Assembly (NCBI GenBank): GCA_900554745.1
Contig: USIU01000005.1
Span: 1 to 22,880, forward strand
Origin: an uncultured Leuconostoc sp.
GTDB lineage: Bacteria > Bacillota > Bacilli > Lactobacillales > Lactobacillaceae
Reading direction: 5' to 3'
Length of the DNA stretch: 22,880 nt
A program made the position numbers and the translations under genes. Each line of letters begins with the position of its first letter. Positions within the stretch are counted from its first letter, which is position 1. The notes under the pieces were generated by a model that made no database searches, was not told the origin of the DNA, and saw only the letters and a list, made by a program, of their open reading frames with translations. Shown piece after piece: positions 13,983 to 21,687 of the stretch.

Positions 13983-15677
13983 ATGCTAGAAAATTTGATT
14001 ATTGAAAACTTTGCCATTATTGAAAAAGTTGATTTGCAATTTGAAGCCGGTATGAGTGTGTTAACAGGCGAAACTGGTGCCGGTAAATCAATCATTATTG
14101 ACGCGCTATTGATGCTGACGGGTGGTCGTGCCAGTTCGGAAATGATTCGTCATGGTAGTCCGAAAGCGGTGTTACAAGCCGTTTTTCGTTTACCGGAAAA
14201 TGATAAGTTATTGGCACATCTTGACACTATTGGTGTGCCAAGTGATGATGGTGAGCTGATTATTTATCGTGAATTGAATGCCAATGGCCGAAGTCTCATT
14301 CGCTTAAACGGTGTGGTGGTGAATTTAAAAACCTTGGCCAGCGTGGGTCAGTATTTAGTCGATATTCAAGGGCAAAATGATACACAGCAGTTATTAAATG
14401 TGGATGAACACATCGTGTTGCTTGATGGTTTTGGTGGGGAAAAACTGCAAGCCGCCAAGACGGCCTACCAACAGGTTTTCCAGGAATTTCGCGCCATTAC
14501 CCAACGGTTGCGTAAGATTCAAACATCGCAACAAGATATGACGCAACGGTTAGATCTACTTCAGTTCCAGCAACAAGAATTAGCGGAAGCGGCTCTCCAA
14601 CCCAACGAAGAAGAGTACTTGCTGGATGCACGTGGCAAGCTTTTAAATCATAAAAAGATTGCGGATCGGCTACAAAATGCGCAGTTTGCTTTGAATGGCG
14701 AACAAGGTGGGGCAGTTGACATGTTGGCCCAAGCCATGCACGAATTACAGGAAATTGCGGAATTTGATGCTACCTATGCTGAACTAGCGACAACAATTGC
14801 GGATAGTTATTATACTGCGCAAGAAGTCGGTCGTGATGTGGATGAACAAATCAGTGCATTAACTTATGACGAAACGGAATTGTTACGCATTGAAGACCGC
14901 TTACAGCTGATTCACACTTTGGAACGAAAGTACGGCCCAACAGTCGCTGATGTCTTACAATTTAAAGCCAAAATTGATCAAGAATTAGCTGCATTGGACC
15001 ATGACGAGTTTGATATTGAACAATTGCAAGTGAAACAAAACGAATTGCGTCAAGTGGTCCGGAAGCAAGCAGTTAAACTACGCGAGGTTCGGCAAGCAGT
15101 GGCGCGGCAACTAGAGCAGGCGGTGAATCAACAATTAAGTGAATTGCTGATGTCAGGCGCCGAGTTTGCTGTACGCTTTGAACCCATTAATGGTTACATT
15201 TCTTCGGGGGCAGATAAAGTCGAGTTTTATGTCCAAACCAACGTCGGTGAAGGGCTAGCACCGTTAGCTAAAATTGCATCAGGTGGTGAAGCGGCACGTT
15301 TGATGCTTGCGTTAAAAACAACTTTTGCCAAGCAACAACATATTGTCTCCATTGTGTTTGATGAAGCCGATACCGGCGTATCTGGTCGTGTGGCGCAAGC
15401 CATTGCGCGTAAGATGCTGACGATCGCTGCTGATTCACAAGTCTTAGCAATTACGCACTTACCACAAGTTGCGGCCGCCGCAACGCATCATTTTCTGATT
15501 GCCAAAACCACTGAAAATGAACGGACGGTGACGCAAGTAACGGCTTTAGATGAGGCTGGTCGTGAACGTGCCATTGCCATGATGTTGTCAGGGGAAGACA
15601 TTACGACAACTGCCTTAGCGAATGCACGCGAACTGCGAGCACAAGCCCCAAAAATTAAGCACAAAAAAAACAACTGA
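13983..15677 (+). CDS. recN: DNA repair protein RecN
   Basis: This SMC-like ATPase has 564 residues from the ATG at 13983. Walker A is GETGAGKS (29-36), Walker B is FDEADTGVSG with D460-E461, and long helical, glutamine-rich segments (about 160-370) form the coiled coil. The LASGGEAARLMLAL-type signature precedes Walker B. RecN is an early factor at double-strand breaks. I prefer ATG 13983 because MLENLIIENFAII is the standard family start and GGTGAT (13973-13978) lies 4 nt before it; a GTG at 13974 would add three residues and use AGGTG at 13959-13963. The gene is 34 nt after argR and the last of the xseA unit. No LexA-type box is seen nearby. Confidence 0.95.
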   Translation: MLENLIIENFAIIEKVDLQFEAGMSVLTGETGAGKSIIIDALLMLTGGRASSEMIRHGSPKAVLQAVFRLPENDKLLAHLDTIGVPSDDGELIIYRELNANGRSLIRLNGVVVNLKTLASVGQYLVDIQGQNDTQQLLNVDEHIVLLDGFGGEKLQAAKTAYQQVFQEFRAITQRLRKIQTSQQDMTQRLDLLQFQQQELAEAALQPNEEEYLLDARGKLLNHKKIADRLQNAQFALNGEQGGAVDMLAQAMHELQEIAEFDATYAELATTIADSYYTAQEVGRDVDEQISALTYDETELLRIEDRLQLIHTLERKYGPTVADVLQFKAKIDQELAALDHDEFDIEQLQVKQNELRQVVRKQAVKLREVRQAVARQLEQAVNQQLSELLMSGAEFAVRFEPINGYISSGADKVEFYVQTNVGEGLAPLAKIASGGEAARLMLALKTTFAKQQHIVSIVFDEADTGVSGRVAQAIARKMLTIAADSQVLAITHLPQVAAAATHHFLIAKTTENERTVTQVTALDEAGRERAIAMMLSGEDITTTALANARELRAQAPKIKHKKNN

Positions 15678-15700
15678 CAACATGTGTCAGTTGTTTTTTT
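15664..15700. terminator. Bidirectional terminator between recN and the purine permease gene
   Basis: A perfect 16-bp stem (15664-15679 with 15685-15700) surrounds the 5-nt loop ACATG, with A residues on the left and T residues on the right. The core is ACAACTGACA paired with TGTCAGTTGT. The recN TGA (15675-15677) lies in the left arm, and the permease stop on the other strand is 5 nt away, so one element serves both converging genes. Confidence 0.9.
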
Positions 15701-15704
15701 GTGC

Positions 15705-17012
15705 TTAATGCGCAACAATCGCTAAGAAGAAGACGAATAGAATTGCTAGGCCATACATCAAAGCGTGTACTTGCTTACCACGACCAGTTGCAAGCATTGT
15801 AATTGGGTACAAGATGAAGCCCAATGCAATCCCGTCTGAGATTGAGTAAGTCAATGGCATACCAATCACAACCAAGAAAGCCGGTGCAGCCACAGCAAGG
15901 TCATCCCAGTCGATTTGACGCAAACTCTTGGCCATCAAGACACCCACCACAATCAAAGCAGGCGCTGTGACTTGTGAAGTTACCACAGTCAATAATGGTG
16001 AGAAGAACAAAGCAAGTAGGAAGAACAAACCAGTAAAGACGCTGGTCAAACCTGAACGACCACCCACGGCAATACCAGATGATGATTCAACATAGGCAGA
16101 TGTTGGGGATGTACCGACAACCGCACCCACAGTCATACCAACAGCGTCAGCCATCAAAGCACGACCTGCACGCGGCATTTCATTGTTCTTCATGAAGCCA
16201 GCTTGTGTGGCCAAACCAATCATGGTACCAGCAGTGTCAAAGAATGTGACCAACAAGAAAGTAATCACGACGGTGATCAACTGAATTGAGTTGATGTCAC
16301 CAAGATGGGTGATACTTTGTCCGAAAGTTGGGGCTAATGAAGGTACAGGTGATACCAAAGATGCAGGTAACTTAATCAGACCAAAGATGATGCCAACAAT
16401 TGATGTCAATACCATACCCACGAAAATCGCTGCTGGCATACGCATCGCTAAGAGGACAAATGTGATAATAATGCCAAAAATGGCTAACAATGACGTTGGT
16501 GACGTGAGGTGACCAAGCGATACCATCGTATCCTTGCTAGCGACAATTAACCCAGCATCATGAAGGCCAATAAAAGCAATGAACAAACCAATACCTGCGG
16601 CAATGGCTAACTTCATGTTTTGTGGAATCAGGTTAATAATCTTTTCGCGAACCTTGAAAAATGTCAAGACCAAGAAAATCAAAGCAGCGACTAAGACACC
16701 CGCCATAGCCGTTTGCCACTTAACGCCCATACCAATGACAACAGAATATGAGAAGAAGGCATTCACCCCAAGACCAGGGGCGATAGCAATTGGGTACAAT
16801 GCGACAATACCCATGAACAAAGTCGCAACAGCAGCAGAAACGGCTGTTGCTGTGAAAACGGCGCCCTTATCCATCCCAGCTGCACCAAGCACAGAGGGGT
16901 TAACAAATAGGATGTAGGCCATTGACACGAATGTCGTGAGACCAGCGATGAATTCAGTACGAACCGATGTGTTCAGCTCATCGAGCTTAAAATACTTTGC
17001 AATCGTAGACAT
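15705..17012 (-). CDS. NCS2 family purine permease (AzgA/PbuG-like)
   Basis: A 435-residue membrane protein with about 12-14 helices. Family stretches include TEFIAGLTTFVSMAYILFVNP near the N terminus, FFDTAGTMIGL in the middle and GTSPTSAYVESSSGIAVGG, which mark the AzgA-like branch of NCS2 transporters that take up hypoxanthine, guanine or adenine by proton symport. The substrate cannot be decided from these motifs. The frame stays open upstream to 17171, but the start is the ATG at 17010-17012: it has GGGAGG 5 nt upstream and the usual MSTIAKYFKLDE beginning. It converges on recN and is transcribed away from gpmA. PurBox-like sites upstream support control by PurR. Confidence 0.92.
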   Translation of the reverse strand: MSTIAKYFKLDELNTSVRTEFIAGLTTFVSMAYILFVNPSVLGAAGMDKGAVFTATAVSAAVATLFMGIVALYPIAIAPGLGVNAFFSYSVVIGMGVKWQTAMAGVLVAALIFLVLTFFKVREKIINLIPQNMKLAIAAGIGLFIAFIGLHDAGLIVASKDTMVSLGHLTSPTSLLAIFGIIITFVLLAMRMPAAIFVGMVLTSIVGIIFGLIKLPASLVSPVPSLAPTFGQSITHLGDINSIQLITVVITFLLVTFFDTAGTMIGLATQAGFMKNNEMPRAGRALMADAVGMTVGAVVGTSPTSAYVESSSGIAVGGRSGLTSVFTGLFFLLALFFSPLLTVVTSQVTAPALIVVGVLMAKSLRQIDWDDLAVAAPAFLVVIGMPLTYSISDGIALGFILYPITMLATGRGKQVHALMYGLAILFVFFLAIVAH

Positions 17013-17139
17013 GATTGCCTCCCAAAAAAATAATGTAACGTTAAACGTTCTATTTAAGTTTAGCAACATAAAATCCGAATTTAAACTAAAAAACCGGAAA
17101 AATGCGACGAAAAGACGATAATTTGATAGACAAAAAGCA

Positions 17140-17153
17140 TGAAAGCGTTTTAT
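17140..17153. promoter_or_regulatory. cre-like (CcpA) site upstream of the permease gene
   Basis: TGAAAGCGTTTTAT matches the catabolite-responsive element consensus TGWAANCGNTNWCA except at the last two bases. It overlaps a possible minus-strand -10 (TATAAA, 17154 down to 17149) and touches the left PurBox-like site, so carbon and purine control could meet here. One degenerate match is weak evidence. Confidence 0.3.
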
Positions 17154-17185
17154 AAACGAATGAGGTTTCACTAATGTTCGTATTT
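17152..17185. promoter_or_regulatory. Inverted pair of PurBox-like sites (PurR operator)
   Basis: The right box, read on the minus strand from 17185, is AAATACGAACATT, matching the Gram-positive PurBox AWWWCCGAACWWT at 12 of 13 positions. The left box on the plus strand (ATAAACGAATGAG, 17152-17164) matches 9 of 13. The two CGAA cores face each other with 16 bp between them (17161-17176), the spacing known for PurR operators in Bacillus. The site is 140-175 bp upstream of the permease start codon. Confidence 0.6.
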
Positions 17186-17292
17186 TTTCGTCTTTCGGTC
17201 ATGCGCCGCCTATTGGTGCTACCTATGGGCTAGCGACCAAGTCACCACATGGGGATGCCGGTTAGTCGATTGCCGATTCGCTGGGCAAATAA

Positions 17293-17301
17293 TGCTATAA
17301 T
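17293..17301 (+). promoter_or_regulatory. Extended -10 promoter of gpmA
   Basis: TGC-TATAAT (hexamer 17296-17301) is a perfect extended -10. A TTGCCG at 17270-17275 is 20 bp upstream, too far for a normal -35. The leader to the ATG at 17333 is about 25 nt. This may be the main promoter for the whole gpmA-to-sepM series. Confidence 0.75.
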
Positions 17302-17332
17302 AGAAGCATCATTAATTTAAGGAAGTTTAGGT

Positions 17333-18016
17333 ATGGTAGCGCAGCTCGTGCTGGTTCGACATGGCGAATCAACGGCAAATCGAGATAATGAATTTACAGG
17401 CTGGACCGATGTCCCCTTAACCGATAAAGGACAACAGCAGGCGCAGCAAGTCGGTCAAAATTTAGCCCATCACCACTTATTATTTGATGACGTGCATACC
17501 TCTTATCTGCAACGCGCGATAGTGACCGCAAATATTATTTTAGATGAGATGCAACAAGCTTGGATACCGATGCATAAAACCTGGCGCTTAAATGAACGGC
17601 ATTATGGGGCTTTACGTGGTTTAAACAAAGACGCCGCACGCCAAAAATATGGCGTTGAAGCAGTGGCGTTATGGCGCCGGAGTTACACGGCGGTCCCGCC
17701 GTTACTAATGACAACGCAACCAACGCATCGCTACCCAGCGGGGATTGAACCTCGGGGGGAGAGTCTGGCAATGGCGAGTGAGCGGCTGTTACCTTATTGG
17801 CAGCAAGTCGTCGAACCGGCCTTGCGCGCGGGTCGCCATCAATTGATCGTTGCGCACGGCAGTACGTTACGGGCGTTGATTAAATACCTAGAGCATATCA
17901 GTGATGAAGCGATTGATGGCTTAGAAATTGCCAACGGCGATCCTATTTTTTATCAAGTTGATGCACAATTACACTACGGGAAACGGCAATATTTGACCGA
18001 CAAGGCCGGACGTTAG
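17333..18016 (+). CDS. gpmA: 2,3-bisphosphoglycerate-dependent phosphoglycerate mutase (GpmA-like)
   Basis: The protein has 227 residues, the size of dimeric or monomeric dPGM enzymes. The phosphohistidine motif LVRHGES (H10), LNERHYGALRGLNK with the acid E88, WRRSY and the second histidine H175 in VAHGST are present. It interconverts 3- and 2-phosphoglycerate in glycolysis. The second histidine motif usually reads AHGNSLRAL; here it is AHGSTLRAL, and the loop after WRRSYTAVPPLL is somewhat different, so a paralogue of lower activity or a related phosphatase cannot be excluded. AAGGAAG (17319-17325) lies 7 nt before the ATG. It is divergent from the permease and leads a same-strand series of seven genes. 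Confidence 0.88.
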   Translation: MVAQLVLVRHGESTANRDNEFTGWTDVPLTDKGQQQAQQVGQNLAHHHLLFDDVHTSYLQRAIVTANIILDEMQQAWIPMHKTWRLNERHYGALRGLNKDAARQKYGVEAVALWRRSYTAVPPLLMTTQPTHRYPAGIEPRGESLAMASERLLPYWQQVVEPALRAGRHQLIVAHGSTLRALIKYLEHISDEAIDGLEIANGDPIFYQVDAQLHYGKRQYLTDKAGR

Positions 18017-18040
18017 ACCATATCATAAAGGAGCCACATT

Positions 18041-19117
18041 TTGGAAACAACAACATGGACACGCATTAAAAAATACACGGAATTACAAGGGACTTCTGGT
18101 CAAGAACATCGCGTTCGGCAAGCTTTTCGAGCCGATTTGACACCATTAGTTGATACGGTACAGCAAGATGGTTTAGGTGGTGTATTTGGGGTCAAACAAC
18201 ACACGGATCACAGCGCCCCACGGGTGATGTTTGCCGCCCATATGGATGAAGTCGGGTTCATTGTGACCGATATTTTACCCAGTGGTGCCTTAAAAGTTGC
18301 AGCGGTGGGTGGTTGGAACCCCGCAGTTATTTCGTCACAACGGTTTAGTTTATTTACCAAAGATCAGGTGTATCCGGTTGTGTCGAGCTCAGTAAGTCCT
18401 CATTTGCTGCGTGGGAGTGGTCAAGCACCTCAGCTGCCAGCTGTTGATGATATTTTGTTCGATGCTGGTTTTGTAGATGACCAAGAAGCCGTGGCTTACG
18501 GCGTACGACCAGGTGACTTTATCGTGCCAGAGGTAACGACGGTATTAACGGCTAATCAGCAACGGGTAATGTCGAAAGCTTGGGATAACCGTTTTGGGTT
18601 AGTCACGTTATTAGGGGCCTTAGAAGACCTACAAGGGGTAACCACACCAAATACGTTAATTATGGGGGCTAATGTACAAGAGGAAGTTGGTTTGCGTGGG
18701 GCGCATGGCGCGGTTAATCTTATGCAGCCCGATATTTTCTTTGCTGTTGATTCTAGTGCTGCTGATGATACGAGTGGCGGGGCTGGCCACCAAGGTCGCC
18801 TGGATCAAGGGACGCTGTTACGGGTCTTTGATCCGACCGTGGTCGTGCCATTACGCTTGAAAGAATTCTTATTATCAACGGCTGAAGATAACCATATTCC
18901 TTATCAGTACTTCGTTTCTAAGGGCGGCACGGACGCGGCCGCTGCGCAAAGTGAACTAACAGGGGTACCGTCAGTAGCGTTAGGGGTAGCGTCACGCTAT
19001 ATCCATACCCACCAAACAGTTTGGTCAATCGCTGATTTTGAAGCGACACAGGCGTTTGTAGTCGCCATTGCCAAGGCACTTGACCAAACGACGCTCAATA
19101 CGATTATGGGTGATTAA
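18041..19117 (+). CDS. pepA: M42 family glutamyl aminopeptidase (PepA-like)
   Basis: This 358-residue metallopeptidase begins with TTG at 18041; AAGGAG (18028-18033) lies 7 nt upstream and no ATG is near, so the start is sound. The two-metal site is visible: H67 and D69 in AAHMDEVGF, D182 in KAWDNRFG, E214-E215 in VQEEVGLRG, D237 in AVDSS, and H322 in RYIHTH. M42 enzymes form dodecameric cytoplasmic shells and remove N-terminal residues; the lactic acid bacterial PepA type prefers glutamate and aspartate, part of peptide nitrogen use. The substrate preference is inferred from similarity in size and motifs. It lies 24 nt after gpmA and 6 nt before the SEDS gene. Confidence 0.9.
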   Translation: METTTWTRIKKYTELQGTSGQEHRVRQAFRADLTPLVDTVQQDGLGGVFGVKQHTDHSAPRVMFAAHMDEVGFIVTDILPSGALKVAAVGGWNPAVISSQRFSLFTKDQVYPVVSSSVSPHLLRGSGQAPQLPAVDDILFDAGFVDDQEAVAYGVRPGDFIVPEVTTVLTANQQRVMSKAWDNRFGLVTLLGALEDLQGVTTPNTLIMGANVQEEVGLRGAHGAVNLMQPDIFFAVDSSAADDTSGGAGHQGRLDQGTLLRVFDPTVVVPLRLKEFLLSTAEDNHIPYQYFVSKGGTDAAAAQSELTGVPSVALGVASRYIHTHQTVWSIADFEATQAFVVAIAKALDQTTLNTIMGD

Positions 19118-19123
19118 AGTTGC

Positions 19124-20308
19124 ATGTTTAAAAAGTTACAGAAATTAGATTATTGGATTGCGGTGCCGTATGCCATTCTGAGTATGTTAGGGGTGGTCAT
19201 GGTTTTTTCAGCGACGCAAGGGACAACAACAGCATTAAGCAATTTCATTAAGCAGGCCATTTTTGTGGCTGTCGGCTTGTTTGGCGCTTTTTCGTTATAT
19301 CATTTTAATTTAAAAATCCTGCAGCGACGAAAATTTTTAAATCAAATGTTGCTGGCGATTATTGCGGCGTTATTTGTGGCGAAATTCTTCATGCCAGCGG
19401 TTAACGGGGCGCATGGTTGGATTAATTTAGGTATTGTGACGCTGCAGCCAGCTGAATTTTTAAAGTTGGGCTTGATTTTGTATTTTGCCGCATTTTTTGC
19501 CCGTGAACCTTGGCAACGGCATGTGCCATTACGGGAACAACCGATTACGCGCTCCGAGGTTTGGGTTTTACCAGCAGTGAGCCTGGTACTCGTTTTTATC
19601 ATGCCAGATAATGGGAATGGTTTGATTATCTTACTGATTTTGTTAGCGCTTTTCTTGGCGTCAGGCGTCTCACGTAAGGCCATTGCCATTTTTGCGGCTT
19701 TGGGTGGGTTGTTGTTTGGTTCATTGCAAACGATAGCACGTTTTTTGAGTCATTACGTTAATGCAAATGGTGGGCAACACTACGCCATTACGCGTTTTAC
19801 GAGTTTTGCGAATCCATGGGATCCAAGTGCCGCTGATGCCAGTCGCCAATTACTGTATGGTTACTATGCAATTGCCCACGGTGGGCTCTTTGGTGTTGGA
19901 CTTGGGAATTCATTGATTAAACCTTATTTGCCAGAATCCAATACGGATTTTATTATGGCCGTCATGACAGAAGAACTCGGCGCGGTCACCACAGCCGCTG
20001 TGCTCATTTTGATGCTCATCTTAGTGACCCGAATGGTCATTTTAGGTATTCGACAGCGTAATCAATATTATCGCTTATTACTCTTTGGCATTGCCTCCTT
20101 ACTCTTTATTCAAATGTTGGTGAATCTGGGTGGTGTGATTGGCGTTTTGCCGATTACCGGTGTCGTTTTTCCGTTTATTTCGGGTGGCGGCTCGTCCTAC
20201 ATCGTCTATAGTGCGGCAATTGGCTTGACGTTAAATATCGCTGCCACGCAACAACGCTCAGTCAGCATTCATCCAGCCGATACACTGGCTAGAAAGGATT
20301 ATAAATGA
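19124..20308 (+). CDS. ftsW: SEDS peptidoglycan glycosyltransferase, FtsW/RodA family
   Basis: A 394-residue protein with about ten membrane helices. SEDS landmarks are PAEFLKLGLILYFAAFFAR (about 110-128), the extracellular catalytic-loop LPESNTDFIMAV with D275, EELG directly after it, and a late SGGGSSYIVYSAAIGLTLN. It polymerises lipid II into glycan strands together with a class B penicillin-binding protein. FtsW (division) and RodA (elongation) are hard to tell apart by eye; I prefer FtsW because in Bacillus ftsW lies not far from the ylbG-ylbH-coaD group, but RodA remains possible. GGGTGAT (19108-19114), inside the end of the peptidase gene, is the likely ribosome binding site. The stop overlaps ylbG by ATGA. 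Confidence 0.85.
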   Translation: MFKKLQKLDYWIAVPYAILSMLGVVMVFSATQGTTTALSNFIKQAIFVAVGLFGAFSLYHFNLKILQRRKFLNQMLLAIIAALFVAKFFMPAVNGAHGWINLGIVTLQPAEFLKLGLILYFAAFFAREPWQRHVPLREQPITRSEVWVLPAVSLVLVFIMPDNGNGLIILLILLALFLASGVSRKAIAIFAALGGLLFGSLQTIARFLSHYVNANGGQHYAITRFTSFANPWDPSAADASRQLLYGYYAIAHGGLFGVGLGNSLIKPYLPESNTDFIMAVMTEELGAVTTAAVLILMLILVTRMVILGIRQRNQYYRLLLFGIASLLFIQMLVNLGGVIGVLPITGVVFPFISGGGSSYIVYSAAIGLTLNIAATQQRSVSIHPADTLARKDYK

Positions 20309-20628
20309 CATTTAAAATTCAACCACGGCGTGCGCTGTATGTTTATTTAAAAAATAAACGGCATGTGCCGCAACTTAAAAAATTTGGTAAAATTACCTAT
20401 GTTTCGCGGCGAATGGGCTTTGTCATGCTTTATGTCAATGATGAAGACATTGCGGCACAAATTGATAAAATTAAGCAATATAAATTTGTCCGTGACGTCC
20501 TCAGCTCACCAAGACCGGATATTGATCCCGATTTGGGTGATCTGCATGATGATATTTTCTTTGAAAACTATGATGAGGAGAACGGTAGTTCATCACCGGC
20601 GGTGATGATGGCACCGGTAGAAAAATAG
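20305..20628 (+). CDS. ylbG: YlbG family protein (DUF2129)
   Basis: A small soluble protein of 107 residues with the DUF2129 pattern: RRALYVYLKNKRHVPQLKKFG, a basic YVSRRMGFVMLYVN segment, and KFVRDVLSSPRPDID. The function is unknown. In Bacillus and lactobacilli the gene sits just before rsmD and coaD, as here. The last about 25 residues are acidic and then low in complexity (SSSPAVMMAPVEK), a little longer than the usual about 90 residues. This tail region of the gene contains a strong palindrome (20590-20608) that may matter for the mRNA. AAAGGA precedes the ATG, which overlaps the ftsW stop. Confidence 0.9.
   Translation: MTFKIQPRRALYVYLKNKRHVPQLKKFGKITYVSRRMGFVMLYVNDEDIAAQIDKIKQYKFVRDVLSSPRPDIDPDLGDLHDDIFFENYDEENGSSSPAVMMAPVEK
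20590..20608. repeat. 19-bp palindrome at the end of ylbG, before rsmD
   Basis: TCATCACCG-G-CGGTGATGA has perfect 9-bp arms around one base; as RNA it would form an 8-bp stem with a GGC loop. It ends 21 nt before the rsmD ATG and contains GGTGATG, which looks like a ribosome binding site but is too far from the ATG unless the hairpin changes the spacing. Confidence 0.5.
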
Positions 20629-20629
20629 T

Positions 20630-21184
20630 ATGCGAGTAGTAGCAGGACGTTTTCGCGGTACCCGACTAGAGGCTGTGGCCGGCGACAAAACACGACCCAC
20701 AACGGATAAAGTGAAAGAAGCCATGTTTAGCATGTTGATGCCGTTTTTAGATGGCGGCAATGTACTTGATCTATATGCAGGTACTGGTGGCCTAGGTATT
20801 GAAGCCGTGTCACGGGGGATGGCCCATGCCACATTGGTTGATCGTCAGTTTCAGGCGATTAAAGTCATTCAAAGCAACGTTGATAAAACCCATGGTGCTG
20901 CAGCATTTAGTATCTTAAAAATGCCAGCGCAACAGGCGCTACAAAATTTTGTGGCCGCGCAGCAGACGTTTGATCTGGTCTTTTTAGACCCACCCTATGC
21001 CAAGGAAACGATTGCTGCAGATATGCAATTTATGGCAGAAAAGGGCTTGTTAGCAGACGGGGCAGTTATTCTGGCAGAGAGTAATGATGCGGCTAACTTA
21101 CCAGAAGCAAGTACACAATTTAACATTGTACGACAAAAACAATATGGGATTACTGTTGTGACCATTTATCAATTCGATAAATAA
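20630..21184 (+). CDS. rsmD: 16S rRNA (guanine(966)-N(2))-methyltransferase RsmD
   Basis: The protein has 184 residues, normal for RsmD. It begins with MRVVAGRFRGTRLEA and TRPTTDKVKEAMFSML, both typical, then the SAM-binding loop LDLYAGTGGLGIEA (about 44-57) and the N2-methyltransferase motif DPPY (120-123). It methylates G966 of 16S rRNA (E. coli numbering) in the small subunit. One base separates it from the ylbG stop, and no good ribosome binding site lies at normal distance (GGT at about 12 nt only), so translation may depend on coupling with ylbG. coaD follows after 26 nt, as in most Firmicutes. Confidence 0.95.
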   Translation: MRVVAGRFRGTRLEAVAGDKTRPTTDKVKEAMFSMLMPFLDGGNVLDLYAGTGGLGIEAVSRGMAHATLVDRQFQAIKVIQSNVDKTHGAAAFSILKMPAQQALQNFVAAQQTFDLVFLDPPYAKETIAADMQFMAEKGLLADGAVILAESNDAANLPEASTQFNIVRQKQYGITVVTIYQFDK

Positions 21185-21210
21185 GGGGACAACGATAAGG
21201 GGGAACCACG

Positions 21211-21687
21211 ATGAGTATTGCATTATTTCCAGGCAGCTTTGATCCATTAACCAATGGGCATCTTGATATCATTCAACGTGCGAGTCAGCTTTTTGACCAT
21301 GTTGTGGTTGGCGTTGGGCATAATACCAGTAAACAGGCTTTGTTTACACCGGAAGAAAAAGTCGCGTTAATTTCATCAGTTGTGGCCGACCTACCCAACG
21401 TTGAGGTGGCCATTATGCAGGGCTTAACCGTCCAGTTTATGTCTGAAATTGGGGCAAAGTTTATTGTCCGTGGCTTGCGGAATAGTAAAGACTTTGAGTA
21501 TGAACGGGATATTGCCGGCGTTAATAGTGCGTTAGCTGATGTCGAAACCATTTTGCTTTTAGCAAAACCAGAGAATCAAAACATTTCGAGTTCAATGGTC
21601 AAAGAAATTGGTAGCATGGGGGCGGACAATATGGCAAAATTTGTGCCAAAAGTGGTCGTTGATGCGTTGAAAGAACGGTTAAACTAA
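21211..21687 (+). CDS. coaD: Pantetheine-phosphate adenylyltransferase
   Basis: This 158-residue nucleotidyltransferase has the family start ALFPGSFDPLTNGHLDI, containing the TNGH form (14-17) of the T/HxGH motif with H17, then VRGLRNSKDFEYE and ISSSMVKEIGSMG. It makes dephospho-coenzyme A from phosphopantetheine and ATP, the fourth step of CoA synthesis, as a hexamer in the cytoplasm. AAGGGGG (21197-21203) lies 7 nt before the ATG, one of the strongest ribosome binding sites here. The stop codon TAA is followed immediately by the sepM ATG. The rsmD-coaD-sepM order is widely kept in Firmicutes. Confidence 0.97.
   Translation: MSIALFPGSFDPLTNGHLDIIQRASQLFDHVVVGVGHNTSKQALFTPEEKVALISSVVADLPNVEVAIMQGLTVQFMSEIGAKFIVRGLRNSKDFEYERDIAGVNSALADVETILLLAKPENQNISSSMVKEIGSMGADNMAKFVPKVVVDALKERLN

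Larger units (their letters stand above)
17013..17332. other. 320-bp intergenic region between the divergent permease and gpmA genes
   Basis: The permease side (17013-17185) is A/T-rich and holds PurBox-like and cre-like sites, including a third PurBox-like match at 17071-17083 (plus strand, AAATCCGAATTTA, 11 of 13), 59 bp before the permease start. The middle (about 17200-17290) is richer in G/C and has no convincing ORF. It contains a near direct repeat (CCTATTGGTGCTA at 17209, CCTATGGGCTA at 17222) and a possible imperfect stem (GGCTAGCGAC with GTCGATTGCC). The gpmA promoter follows at 17293. No purine riboswitch core could be recognised on the minus strand. Confidence 0.6.

Noticed and set aside
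17013..17171. Longer permease reading frame starting at 17171
   Set aside because: The extra 53 residues are basic and phenylalanine-rich, unlike the family; a strong GGGAGG precedes the ATG at 17012, and the region carries regulatory sites.
17201..17233. Ten-codon ORF MRRLLVLPMG as a leader peptide
   Set aside because: No ribosome binding site precedes it, it lies upstream of the gpmA promoter, and it holds no regulatory codon run.
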